The notes under the pieces are model-generated. The model did no database searches and had not been told where the DNA came from. It saw only the letters and a program-made list of their open reading frames with translations. Made by a program: the position numbers and the translations under genes. Shown here one piece after another: positions 7,918 through 15,848 of a stretch of 19,919 nucleotides of DNA. The DNA is from Fidelibacterota bacterium (GTDB lineage: Bacteria > Marinisomatota > Marinisomatia > SCGC-AAA003-L08 > GCA-002719095). Every line of letters begins with the position of its first letter. Within the stretch, counting starts at the first letter, position 1. The DNA lies in assembly GCA_002705575.1 (NCBI GenBank), contig PAHI01000034.1, forward strand, positions 1 through 19,919, read 5' to 3'.

Positions 7918-9090
7918 ATGAGAAAAAATAAAATAATTAGAGTCACCACAGTTCCAGTTTCACTCTCTAAGCTTCTAGAAGGTCAGTTGTCATTTATTAA
8001 TAGGTATTATCAAGTTATAGCAATTTCATCAGGAGGAGATATACTAGACACTTTAGCGAAAACAGAAAAAATTAAAGCTTATTCTGTAGATATGACAAGA
8101 AAAATAACCCCCTTAAAGGATTTGAAGAGTCTATTTAGAATTTATAGGATTTTTAAAAAAGAAAAGCCTCTAATTGTTCATAGTCATACGCCAAAAGCTG
8201 GAACCTTATCTATGATAGCAGCAAAATTAGCTGGAATAAAAATTCGTATGCATACTGTTGCAGGTCTACCTCTATTAGAAAAGGAGGGTTTTAAAAGAAA
8301 AGTTTTAAATTTAGTTGAAAAAATCACATACTATTGCGCCACAAATGTTTATCCTAATTCTTTAAATATGGTAAAAATCATTACTGATCAAAAATTCTGT
8401 AAAAATAGTAAGTTAAAAGTAATTGCTAATGGTAGTAGCAACGGTATTGATTTAGAATATTTTGATTCAACTTTATTTAACTCTAAAGAAACTTTAGTTA
8501 CTAGAGATGCTGTAGGTGTTAAAAAGGATGACTTTGTATTTATATTTATTGGAAGATTGGTTAGAGATAAGGGTTTAAATGAATTAATAGATGCATTTAA
8601 TAATATTAATAAAGAATATAATAATGTTAAATTATTGTTACTAGGTAGAGAGGAATCAGATTTAGACCCTATTAGTAGCAAGTCATTGGAAACTATAAAT
8701 TCGAATAAACATATTATACATTTAGGTTATAAAAAAGATGTGAGGCCATATCTTAATATTTCAAATGTTTTGGTTTTTCCGAGTTATAGAGAAGGCTTTC
8801 CAAATACTGTAATGCAAGCTTGTGCGATGAATTTACCTTCGATTGTCACAGATATTAATGGATGTAATGAAATTATTAAGAATAATTATAATGGTGTAAT
8901 AATTCCTCCAAAGGATAAAGACTCTTTATACTTAGCTATGAAGAAAATTATAAATGATCCTAAGTCTGTTTTAAAAGAATTTTCAAAAAATTCACGATCT
9001 AGGATGAAGAAGTATGATCGTAAAATTGTTTGGAATGAGTTGCTTTCTGAGTATAAGAAATTGGAGAAAGAGATAGGTGATATTTTATAA
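7918..9090 (+). CDS. Glycosyltransferase family 4 (GT-B fold)
   Basis: This 390-residue protein has two Rossmann-like halves. The N-terminal half contains VHSHTPKAGTLS (88-98) and HTVAGLPLLEKEG, which resemble the acceptor side of PglA-like and CapM-like enzymes. The C-terminal half has the donor-binding GRLVRDKGL (212-220, R213 and K218 for the diphosphate), LLGR, and SYREGFPNTVMQA with the GT4 signature E-x7-E changed to E292-x7-Q300. Retaining GT4 enzymes transfer a sugar from a UDP- or GDP-donor to a lipid-linked acceptor at the cytoplasmic face. It starts 9 bases after the amidotransferase stop, and the phosphoglycosyl transferase downstream overlaps its 3' end by 14 bases. By analogy with PglA beside PglC it may add the second sugar, possibly a GalNAc-type residue. 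It is the only conventional glycosyltransferase in the window. Confidence 0.87.
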   Translation: MRKNKIIRVTTVPVSLSKLLEGQLSFINRYYQVIAISSGGDILDTLAKTEKIKAYSVDMTRKITPLKDLKSLFRIYRIFKKEKPLIVHSHTPKAGTLSMIAAKLAGIKIRMHTVAGLPLLEKEGFKRKVLNLVEKITYYCATNVYPNSLNMVKIITDQKFCKNSKLKVIANGSSNGIDLEYFDSTLFNSKETLVTRDAVGVKKDDFVFIFIGRLVRDKGLNELIDAFNNINKEYNNVKLLLLGREESDLDPISSKSLETINSNKHIIHLGYKKDVRPYLNISNVLVFPSYREGFPNTVMQACAMNLPSIVTDINGCNEIIKNNYNGVIIPPKDKDSLYLAMKKIINDPKSVLKEFSKNSRSRMKKYDRKIVWNELLSEYKKLEKEIGDIL

Positions 9091-9712
9091 TAAATATTTA
9101 AAAAGGTTTTTAGATTGTATTTTTGCTAGCTTAGGCATATTATTACTTAGTCCTTTAATATTATGTATTTCTTTTTTGATTAAGATTAAATTGGGCTCAC
9201 CTATTCTATTTGTACAAAAAAGACCAGGAATTAATGGTGTCTGTTTTAATTTATATAAATTTCATTCAATGAAAAATAATAATAGTAATAAAAAAGATTA
9301 TCATTCTAATGAACAAAGGTTGACAAAATTTGGAAGCAAGCTTAGGAAATTGAGTCTAGATGAATTACCAACATTAATAAATGTTATAAAAGGCGATATG
9401 AGTGTTGTTGGGCCTAGGCCGTTAAGATTAAGATATTTACCTTATTTTAATAGTAAGCAAAAGATTAGATTTAATATTAGACCTGGAATAACTGGGTATG
9501 CGCAGGTTAATGGACGCAGTAACATTGATTGGAATCAAAAGTTAGAGTTTGATTGCTATTATGTTGAAAATCAGTCTCTATACTTAGATATCAAAATAGT
9601 AATAAAAACTTTTTTTCAAGTAATTATAGCAAAAGATGTGAGGCCTAGAGAGTCTAATTTTGAGGTTCCATTTGATGAATATATTTTAAATAAAAAAAAT
9701 GACAGTAAATAG
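9077..9712 (+). CDS. pglC: Monotopic phosphoglycosyl transferase (PglC-like initiating sugar transferase)
   Basis: This 211-residue protein is the size of PglC-type minimal enzymes. An N-terminal re-entrant hydrophobic helix (about residues 11-35, with a Ser-Pro break) is followed by the cytoplasmic catalytic domain. Landmarks are KRPGINGVCFNLYKFHSM, the Asp-Glu pair of SLDELPTL (D95, E96), VGPRP (111-115), RPGITGYAQVNGRS and DWNQKLEFDCYY. The family transfers a sugar-1-phosphate from a UDP-sugar to undecaprenyl phosphate through a covalent Asp-linked intermediate, starting repeat-unit synthesis. The GTG start at 9077 overlaps the previous gene by 14 bases. It is chosen because the residues just after it match the usual short N-terminus before KRFLD, and a purine-rich GGAGAAAGAG lies upstream. 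PglE- and PglF-like genes downstream suggest a UDP-bacillosamine-type donor. Confidence 0.88.
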   Translation: MIFYNKYLKRFLDCIFASLGILLLSPLILCISFLIKIKLGSPILFVQKRPGINGVCFNLYKFHSMKNNNSNKKDYHSNEQRLTKFGSKLRKLSLDELPTLINVIKGDMSVVGPRPLRLRYLPYFNSKQKIRFNIRPGITGYAQVNGRSNIDWNQKLEFDCYYVENQSLYLDIKIVIKTFFQVIIAKDVRPRESNFEVPFDEYILNKKNDSK

Positions 9713-10691
9713 AAAAGATCAAGATTTTAAAGGTAGCTTATCTAAGTCAAAAGATTTTGAGGATATCATTTCAGATATTAATAAATATTTGTATGATTCT
9801 TATCAGAAAAGAATAAAGAAAAGTAATTTAATTGATTTTCCTGTAATTCATATTATTGGGGCACCAAGGTCAGGTACTACGTTATTACATCAATTTTTAA
9901 CTTCTTCATTTGATATTGGCTATATCAATAATTTGATTGCAGCATTTTGGAAGGTTCCTGTTTATGGGATTGAATTAAGTAAAAAGTTATTAAATCAACC
10001 TGGGTATTCTAGTAGTTATAAAAGCAAATTTGGAAGAACTGAAAATATTAACGAACCTCATGAGTTTGGTTATTTTTGGAGTTACTGGTTAAATTATAAG
10101 GATTTCATACAAAAAAATAAAGATCACGAAAAAACTATAGATTGGCACAATTTATCCCAAACCATTAATAATATGTCAAATTCTTTTAATAAACCAATTG
10201 CTTTTAAATCGTTTCTTATGGGTTTTCATTCTAAAAAAATGTACAATGTAATGCCTAATTCTATATTCATTTTCATTAAAAGAGATTTGATTAGTAATGT
10301 TAATTCTGTATTGGACTTTAGGCAAAAAGCTTTGGGTTCTGAAGAAAGGTGGGGATCTATAAAGCCTAAGGAGTACAAACAATTTGATTTATTTAATAAA
10401 TATGAGCAAGTTGTTTCTCAAATAGAATTATTAAATTTTGCATATGAAAAGCAATTAGATGGAATTCCAGATTCAAATAAATTTTTTATTGATTATAAAG
10501 ATTTATGCCTCAAACCTAATAGTTTTATAGATGATTTAAATATTTTGTTTAGTAATTATGATACATTAAATGTCAAATCTTCTTTACCTGAAGGATTGAA
10601 TTTTAATTATCGATATGATGATTCTAACGAAATTGAAATTTTAAATGCAAAAAAAAATGTTTATAAGAAATTTAATATTAATAATAGTTGA
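9699..10691 (+). CDS. Second PAPS-type sulfotransferase family protein
   Basis: This 330-residue protein begins with about 48 polar residues, then a hydrophobic strand leading into the 5'-phosphosulfate loop GAPRSGTTLLHQF (from residue 54). EPHEFGYFW (119-127) follows, a motif I associate with the broad bacterial sulfotransferase family. The 3'-phosphate site is IFIKRDLISNVNSVL (about 191-205), with Arg195 and Ser199 as likely ligands. It differs clearly from the sulfotransferase at 2571 in length and around both motifs, so it is not a recent duplicate. The ATG overlaps the 3' end of the phosphoglycosyl transferase by 14 bases, implying coupled translation. Placement beside the initiating transferase suggests action on an early lipid-linked intermediate or on the first sugars. 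The acceptor is unknown and activity is inferred from motifs. Confidence 0.72.
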   Translation: MTVNRKDQDFKGSLSKSKDFEDIISDINKYLYDSYQKRIKKSNLIDFPVIHIIGAPRSGTTLLHQFLTSSFDIGYINNLIAAFWKVPVYGIELSKKLLNQPGYSSSYKSKFGRTENINEPHEFGYFWSYWLNYKDFIQKNKDHEKTIDWHNLSQTINNMSNSFNKPIAFKSFLMGFHSKKMYNVMPNSIFIFIKRDLISNVNSVLDFRQKALGSEERWGSIKPKEYKQFDLFNKYEQVVSQIELLNFAYEKQLDGIPDSNKFFIDYKDLCLKPNSFIDDLNILFSNYDTLNVKSSLPEGLNFNYRYDDSNEIEILNAKKNVYKKFNINNS

Positions 10692-10694
10692 AAT

Positions 10695-11687
10695 ATGCTA
10701 AAAGTCATTGATAGTAAAATTAGTTGGGATAAAGAATTGGATGATATATTCCATGACGTATATCATACTTATGATTATCATAATATTAGTTGTAGATCTA
10801 AAGATTATCCTGTTTTGTTAAAATATCAGAATTTAAAAACAACTATACTTTTCCCATTAATTATTAGAAAAATTGATAATACAAATTATTCTGACATTAC
10901 TTCTTCATATGGATATCCAGGCCCACTATGTTCAAGTAAAAAAGTTACAAAAGAAGAGGCGTTAGATTTTAGTAGTCAATTAAAAACTTTTTTTAAGGAT
11001 TTCAATATAATTTCAGTTTTTTCTAGATTAAACCCAATTATTGATAATAGCGATGTCTTATCTCAAATAGGGAGTATTGAAAGTTTAAATCAGACTGTTG
11101 TAATTGATTTAAATTTAGGATTAGAGCAACAGAGGAGTCAATATAGGAAGTCTAATAAAAGTGAGATAAATCAGCTGAGAAGAAAAGGATATGAGGTTCA
11201 CAAAGCAAATTCAGACGAAGAGATTGATTTGTTTGTTCAAATTTATAATGAGAATATGGATAGGCTAGGAGCATCAAAAGAATATTATTTTAATAGGGAT
11301 TATTTTTTGAGGCTTTTAGAAAGTAAAAGTTTTCAAACTGAGATTCTTATTGCAAAAAATGGAAATGTTGTAACTTCAGGAGCAATTTTTATGATTTGTG
11401 ATAAAATTATGAATTATCATTTATCGGGTACTTCAAAAAAATACTTAAACGACCATCCTATGAAGTTGATAATTGATGATGCTAGACTATTGGGTAATAA
11501 CTTAAATTTAAGTGCTTTGCATTTAGGTGGAGGAAATGATAGCTTATTTTTATTTAAATCAGGCTTTTCTGAATCAAGATTAACTTTTAAGATTTGGAAA
11601 CACATTGTAGATAAAAAGATATATAATCAGCTTTCAAAAAATAGTAAAAATAAAAACAAAGGTTTTTTCCCAGAATATAGGAGTTAG
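10695..11687 (+). CDS. FemAB/GNAT-like acyl- or aminoacyltransferase
   Basis: The 330-residue protein looks like the FemAB/FemX branch of the GNAT superfamily. An N-terminal half carries the SSYGYPGPL segment, and there is a central basic helix (SNKSEINQLRRKGYEV, near residues 154-169). The second GNAT-like half has YNENMDRLGASKEYYF, a strand pair around EILIAKNGNVVTSGAIF, and LHLGGGNDSLFLFKSGF near the end. FemAB proteins move an amino acid from aminoacyl-tRNA to an amine in peptidoglycan; related proteins in polysaccharide loci are usually annotated as GNAT acetyltransferases. It sits next to a PglE-like aminotransferase and a PglF-like dehydratase, where the hexapeptide acetyltransferase PglD is expected. 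I infer that it acylates the 4-amino group made by PglE, with an acetyl, amino acid or other acyl group. Family confidence is moderate to good; the substrate is a guess. Confidence 0.68.
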   Translation: MLKVIDSKISWDKELDDIFHDVYHTYDYHNISCRSKDYPVLLKYQNLKTTILFPLIIRKIDNTNYSDITSSYGYPGPLCSSKKVTKEEALDFSSQLKTFFKDFNIISVFSRLNPIIDNSDVLSQIGSIESLNQTVVIDLNLGLEQQRSQYRKSNKSEINQLRRKGYEVHKANSDEEIDLFVQIYNENMDRLGASKEYYFNRDYFLRLLESKSFQTEILIAKNGNVVTSGAIFMICDKIMNYHLSGTSKKYLNDHPMKLIIDDARLLGNNLNLSALHLGGGNDSLFLFKSGFSESRLTFKIWKHIVDKKIYNQLSKNSKNKNKGFFPEYRS

Positions 11688-11689
11688 AA

Positions 11690-12808
11690 ATGAGAAAAAG
11701 GATTTGGTTATCTTCGCCTCATATTGGAGAACAAGAGCAAAAATATGTGCAGGAGGCGTTTAGCTCAAATTGGATAGCACCGTTAGGTCCAAATGTGGAT
11801 AATTTTGAAAAAGATATAATTAAATATACAGGTGTTAAGTTCGCTTCTGCGTTATCATCAGGAACATCAGCAATCCATCTAGCTTTAATTTTAATGGGCG
11901 TTAAAAGACACGATGAGGTTATTTGTTCAACTTTTACATTTTCTGCATCAGTTAATCCAATATGTTATTTAGGCGCAACTCCTATACTCGTAGACTCTGA
12001 AAGTAATACATGGAATATGTGTCCATATTTACTTGAAGAATCTATTAAGGATAGAATTAGTAAAGGTAAAAAGCCTAAAGCTATTATTATTGTTCATTTA
12101 TATGGTATGCCTGCTAATATGAATAAAATTTTATCAATATCAGATAAGTACAATATACCTGTTATAGAAGATGCCGCAGAATCTTTAGGTTCTACGTATA
12201 ACAAAAAACATACTGGTAGCATGGGTGAAATTGGAGTTTATTCATTTAATGGAAATAAAATCATCACTACTTCAGGTGGAGGAATGCTTGTTTCAAACAA
12301 TGAGGATTATTGTAAGAAATCTACTCATCTTGCAACGCAAGCTCGTGAGAATTATCCTCATTATGAACATAAAGAAGTTGGTTATAATTACAGGATGAGT
12401 AACGTGTTGGCAGGTATAGGTAGAGGACAGATAGAGGTTTTAAATCAAAGGATTGAATCTAGGCGAAACAATCATGAGTTTTATAGAAAAAAAATAAGTG
12501 AGTATGGGATATCCTTTTTAGATGAACCTTTAGGTTATTTTTCAAATAGATGGCTTACATGTATCGTTACAAATTCATTTAAAGATAGAGAAGCTATTCG
12601 TTTATCATTGGAAGAACAGAACATTGAATCAAGACCTTTGTGGAAGCCAATGCACCTTCAGCCTATATTTAAAAAACATCCATCTTATCTTAATGGTCTA
12701 TCAGAAAAACTATTTCAAAACGGTTTATGTCTTCCTTCAGGTTCTAATTTAAATATAGAAGACAAAAATAGAATAGTAGATATTATTTTAAAAACTATAA
12801 ATAAATAG
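11690..12808 (+). CDS. pglE: PglE-like PLP-dependent sugar aminotransferase (DegT/DnrJ/EryC1 family)
   Basis: This 372-residue protein has the typical length of sugar aminotransferases. It begins with WLSSPHIGEQEQKYVQEAF and has SSGTSAIHLAL (56-66) for the PLP phosphate. The PLP-ring aspartate lies in IEDAAES (D161), and the Schiff-base lysine is K190 in SFNGNKIITTSGGGML. That last motif, with NGNK and a Gly triplet, matches PglE-type enzymes that aminate C4 of UDP-4-keto-6-deoxy-GlcNAc using glutamate. The product would be UDP-4-amino-4,6-dideoxy-GlcNAc, precursor of bacillosamine. AGGAG at 11679-11683 lies 6 bases before the ATG, and the upstream gene ends 2 bases before it. The 4,6-dehydratase supplying its substrate is the next gene, which supports the assignment. 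Another 4-keto or 3-keto sugar remains possible. Confidence 0.87.
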   Translation: MRKRIWLSSPHIGEQEQKYVQEAFSSNWIAPLGPNVDNFEKDIIKYTGVKFASALSSGTSAIHLALILMGVKRHDEVICSTFTFSASVNPICYLGATPILVDSESNTWNMCPYLLEESIKDRISKGKKPKAIIIVHLYGMPANMNKILSISDKYNIPVIEDAAESLGSTYNKKHTGSMGEIGVYSFNGNKIITTSGGGMLVSNNEDYCKKSTHLATQARENYPHYEHKEVGYNYRMSNVLAGIGRGQIEVLNQRIESRRNNHEFYRKKISEYGISFLDEPLGYFSNRWLTCIVTNSFKDREAIRLSLEEQNIESRPLWKPMHLQPIFKKHPSYLNGLSEKLFQNGLCLPSGSNLNIEDKNRIVDIILKTINK

Positions 12809-12821
12809 TTTTTGATTAGCG

Positions 12822-12840
12822 GGAATCCTTTTTAGATTCC
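12822..12840 (+). repeat. Perfect 6-bp inverted repeat (hairpin) just before pglF
   Basis: GGAATC and GATTCC pair perfectly around a 7-base pyrimidine-rich loop, ending 7 bases before the pglF ATG. No T tract follows on either strand, so it does not look like an intrinsic terminator. It occupies the place where a Shine-Dalgarno sequence would be, and none is visible. It may influence translation of pglF or be a chance structure. Confidence 0.4.
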
Positions 12841-12847
12841 ATATGAT

Positions 12848-14722
12848 ATGGTGATTGTTAAAAATTTATTTAAAAACCTTTCAAAACTGTCAAGGCTCCA
12901 AAAGAAAACGATATTATTGATAGTTGATTTTTTGATTTTAGATGTATCAATCTATTTATCATATGTTTTACGATTTGAAAATTTATCTCCTTTTAATTCT
13001 ATATATCAAGATATATGGCTATTTGTAGCTATCCCATCCTTAACAGTGCCATTTTTTATTGCATTAGGTCTTTATAGGGCAGTCCTTAAGCACATAGGTA
13101 ATAAAACAATATTTGTAATTATAAAGTCTATAACCTTCTCATCTATAATTTTAGGGTTTATTATGATGATGTTTAGAGAGGAATCTTTTCCAAGGTCTAT
13201 TTTTATTATATATTGGTTTATTTCTATAATAAATATTCTAAGTAGTCGATACTTGGCACATTGGCTAATATACTCTCTACCGTCATCTTTGAAAAATAAA
13301 ATTCCTGTTGCTATATTCGGAGCTGGTCAAGCAGGTATAATGCTTGCTGAGAGTATTCAGACAAGCGATATATATAAGTTGTGCGCGATATTTGATGATG
13401 ATATTTCAAAGTCAGGTACAGTTATTAATTCTGAGAAAATTTATGAGCCATCTAAAATTGAAAGAGTTATAAAAAAGAAAAACCTCAAAATTATCTTGTT
13501 GGCAATTCCTTCTTTAGGAAAAACTCATAGAATTAAGTTGCTAAAGAAAATATCTCAGTACCCTGTTGCAGTTATGGAGCTTCCAAGCGTAGAAAATATT
13601 ATTGATGGTAAAGTTAGTATAGATGATGTTAAGAATATTGAGGTTGGAGATATATTGGGTAGAGAACCAGTAAAACCTATAAAAGAATTGTTGAATAAAA
13701 ATATTAAGAATAAAAATATATTAATTAGTGGGGCAGGAGGATCTATTGGTTCAGAACTTAGTAGACAAGTTTTAGATTTGGGTCCAAAATCAATTATACT
13801 TTTTGATCAATCTGAGTATAATCTGTATTTAATACATCATGAATTAATAAAATTAAAAAGTAAAGTTAATGTAATTCCTGTATTAGGCTCTGTTCATAAT
13901 AAATTTAAAGTAGATAAAATATATTCAGATTATAATATTCATACTGTGTATCATGCTGCAGCCTATAAGCATGTACCAATGGTTGAAATGAATTGTTGTG
14001 ATGGTGCTTGGAATAATATTGTAGGAACGTATACTTTAGCTACTAAAGCATCAGAAAACAATGTAGAGTCTTTTATTCTAATAAGTACAGATAAAGCAGT
14101 TAGGCCAACAAATGTAATGGGAGCTACTAAACGTTTTTGTGAATTAATTTTGCAGGGTTTGAATTCTCAGCAAGAAAGTAATACAAATTTCTCAATGGTT
14201 AGATTTGGTAATGTTCTAGATTCTGCGGGTTCTGTGGTTCCTCTTTTTAGAAAGCAAATCAAAGAAGGGGGACCTTTAACTGTTACTCATAAAAAAGTCA
14301 CGAGATATTTTATGTCTATTCCAGAATCTGTACAATTGGTAATTCAAGCTGGCGCAATGTCAGAAGGAGGTGAGGTTTTTGTTCTTGATATGGGTAAATC
14401 AGTAAATGTATATGATATGGCTAAGAAAATGATTTATTTAAGTGGTTTGACTCCTATTGAAGATGATAATATAAATGGAGATATTGAAATTAGTATAACT
14501 GGATTACGACAAGGTGAAAAATTGTATGAAGAATTACTGATTGAAGATAATCCTAAAAAAACTAGCCATCCTAGAATTATGAAAGCGCGTGAAAAAAAGA
14601 TTGATTGGAAGTTAGTTGTTAAATGCTTGGAGGAGATTAAACAAAACTGTAAAAATCAAGATGACCTTTCCATTAAGAAAACATTAAATAATTATATAGA
14701 TGATTATAAAGAAAATAATTAA
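12848..14722 (+). CDS. pglF: PglF/WbpM-like UDP-GlcNAc 4,6-dehydratase, membrane-bound
   Basis: This 624-residue protein has the long form typical of PglF, WbpM and CapD. Four membrane helices occupy about residues 22-40, 56-75, 88-108 and 116-135. A CoA/NAD-binding-like first Rossmann domain starts at VAIFGAGQAG (154-163). The catalytic SDR domain has GAGGSIG (295-301), AAAYKHVPM (370-378), STDK (413-416), and a methionine (M424) where most SDRs have tyrosine, followed by K428 in NVMGATKR. The Tyr-to-Met change is characteristic of this family. The reaction converts UDP-GlcNAc to UDP-4-keto-6-deoxy-GlcNAc, the substrate of the PglE-like enzyme upstream. An in-frame TAG at 12833-12835 leaves ATG 12848 as the first possible start. 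There is no Shine-Dalgarno sequence, and a small hairpin lies directly in front. Confidence 0.92.
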   Translation: MVIVKNLFKNLSKLSRLQKKTILLIVDFLILDVSIYLSYVLRFENLSPFNSIYQDIWLFVAIPSLTVPFFIALGLYRAVLKHIGNKTIFVIIKSITFSSIILGFIMMMFREESFPRSIFIIYWFISIINILSSRYLAHWLIYSLPSSLKNKIPVAIFGAGQAGIMLAESIQTSDIYKLCAIFDDDISKSGTVINSEKIYEPSKIERVIKKKNLKIILLAIPSLGKTHRIKLLKKISQYPVAVMELPSVENIIDGKVSIDDVKNIEVGDILGREPVKPIKELLNKNIKNKNILISGAGGSIGSELSRQVLDLGPKSIILFDQSEYNLYLIHHELIKLKSKVNVIPVLGSVHNKFKVDKIYSDYNIHTVYHAAAYKHVPMVEMNCCDGAWNNIVGTYTLATKASENNVESFILISTDKAVRPTNVMGATKRFCELILQGLNSQQESNTNFSMVRFGNVLDSAGSVVPLFRKQIKEGGPLTVTHKKVTRYFMSIPESVQLVIQAGAMSEGGEVFVLDMGKSVNVYDMAKKMIYLSGLTPIEDDNINGDIEISITGLRQGEKLYEELLIEDNPKKTSHPRIMKAREKKIDWKLVVKCLEEIKQNCKNQDDLSIKKTLNNYIDDYKENN

Positions 14723-14742
14723 ATATTATTTATAAATAATAT
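14723..14742 (+). repeat. 20-bp perfect A/T palindrome between pglF and the WecA-like gene
   Basis: Directly after the pglF stop codon the 20 bases read identically on both strands (ten complementary pairs about the centre at 14732/14733), and all are A or T. It could form a weak cruciform or RNA stem or bind a dimeric protein, but A/T-only palindromes arise easily by chance in DNA this A+T-rich. Confidence 0.35.
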
Positions 14743-14755
14743 ATATTACTGAGCT

Positions 14756-15814
14756 ATGTTTGAGTCTTTAGTTATATCTTTTCTTATTTCTATTATTGGT
14801 ACGTTCATATCGATATATTTTTTCATTAATTTTTCAGAAAAGTTCGGGCTTATTGATTATCCTAGTGACCGCAAGGTGCATAAGCGCCCCATACCTAAGA
14901 TTGGTGGTATATCCATGGTTTTTGCCTTTTTAATTGTGTTTATTTATTATTTAATTTTTAATCATATTGAATGGCCTTTTTCTTATTTTGAATTTGGGTT
15001 ATTTTTATCTACGATGCTAATTATCTTAGCTGGAGTTTTAGATGATTTTTATACGATTACAGCTTATAAAAAATTTTTATTTCAATTTTTAGCTGCTATG
15101 ATACTTATTAGTATTGATTTTAAGTTTATATTCAATACTGGCCAAACAAGTTATGTTGATTTTTTATTATCAAATATTTTAACAGTAATTTATATTGTAG
15201 GTGTAACAAACTCAATTAACTTAATTGATGGCCTTGATGGACTGGTTTCACATATATACATAATAATAGCTGTAGCGTTTATGAGTTTTGCTATAATTTT
15301 AGGCTTAAATGATATTTACTTTTATTTATTTGTTCCATTTATTGCTGCGACATTAGCATTCTTAAGATTTAATAGATTTCCTGCAAAAATTTTTTTAGGA
15401 GACACAGGAAGCCTATTAATGGGATGGTCTTTTGCATGTTTTTCAATTTTCTTTTCACAGCAAGTTATATTTGGGTTATCATTGCTTGTTCCTTTTATTT
15501 TATTAGGGTTGCCAATATCTGATACATTAATAGTAATGAGTAAGCGATTTTATGATTCAGGAGATGAGGTTTTTATAGTTAGATTTAAATCGATGTTTAA
15601 GGCAGATAAAAGTCATATCCATCACTTAATCCTGAGGTCTGGGTTTAGTATTAATAAAACAGTATATATTATTTGTTCAATTGTTTTATTAAATGTTGTC
15701 TTTTCATTTATTTCAATTTTTTATAACTATAAAGTTGTTTTGGTTGGGTTTCTTTTTATGGTGTTTTTTCTGACATTTTTTGCGAGAAAATACTTTTCTA
15801 AATTTTATATTTAG
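14756..15814 (+). CDS. WecA/WbpL-like polyprenyl-phosphate HexNAc-1-phosphate transferase
   Basis: This polytopic 352-residue protein has about ten to eleven membrane helices and all the cytoplasmic-loop motifs of the MraY/WecA family. They are DYPSDRKVHKRPIPKIGG (34-51), the Mg-binding LDD (95-97), NLIDGLDGL (155-163), RFNRFPAKIFLGDTGS (204-219) and HIHH (287-290). HIHH is typical of the WecA/WbpL/TagO branch rather than MraY. These enzymes transfer GlcNAc-1-P, or in WbpL a 6-deoxy-HexNAc-1-P, from the UDP-sugar to undecaprenyl phosphate. An in-frame TGA at 14750-14752 fixes ATG 14756 as the start. Its position after a WbpM/PglF-type dehydratase recalls the wbpL-wbpM pairing of Pseudomonas O-antigen loci. 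It is a second initiating transferase, unrelated in fold to the PglC-like enzyme at 9077. Confidence 0.9.
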   Translation: MFESLVISFLISIIGTFISIYFFINFSEKFGLIDYPSDRKVHKRPIPKIGGISMVFAFLIVFIYYLIFNHIEWPFSYFEFGLFLSTMLIILAGVLDDFYTITAYKKFLFQFLAAMILISIDFKFIFNTGQTSYVDFLLSNILTVIYIVGVTNSINLIDGLDGLVSHIYIIIAVAFMSFAIILGLNDIYFYLFVPFIAATLAFLRFNRFPAKIFLGDTGSLLMGWSFACFSIFFSQQVIFGLSLLVPFILLGLPISDTLIVMSKRFYDSGDEVFIVRFKSMFKADKSHIHHLILRSGFSINKTVYIICSIVLLNVVFSFISIFYNYKVVLVGFLFMVFFLTFFARKYFSKFYI

Positions 15815-15848
15815 GTAATAATTTTTGATTTTTAATAAGGTATAGGAT

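Noticed and set aside
8388..8681. Opposite-strand open frame of 97 codons within the GT4 gene
   Set aside because: It lies wholly inside a motif-complete glycosyltransferase, has low-complexity Leu/Ser-rich sequence and no ribosome binding site, and looks like a shadow frame.
12822..12840. Hairpin before pglF as an intrinsic terminator
   Set aside because: No T tract follows the stem on either strand, and the operon clearly continues.
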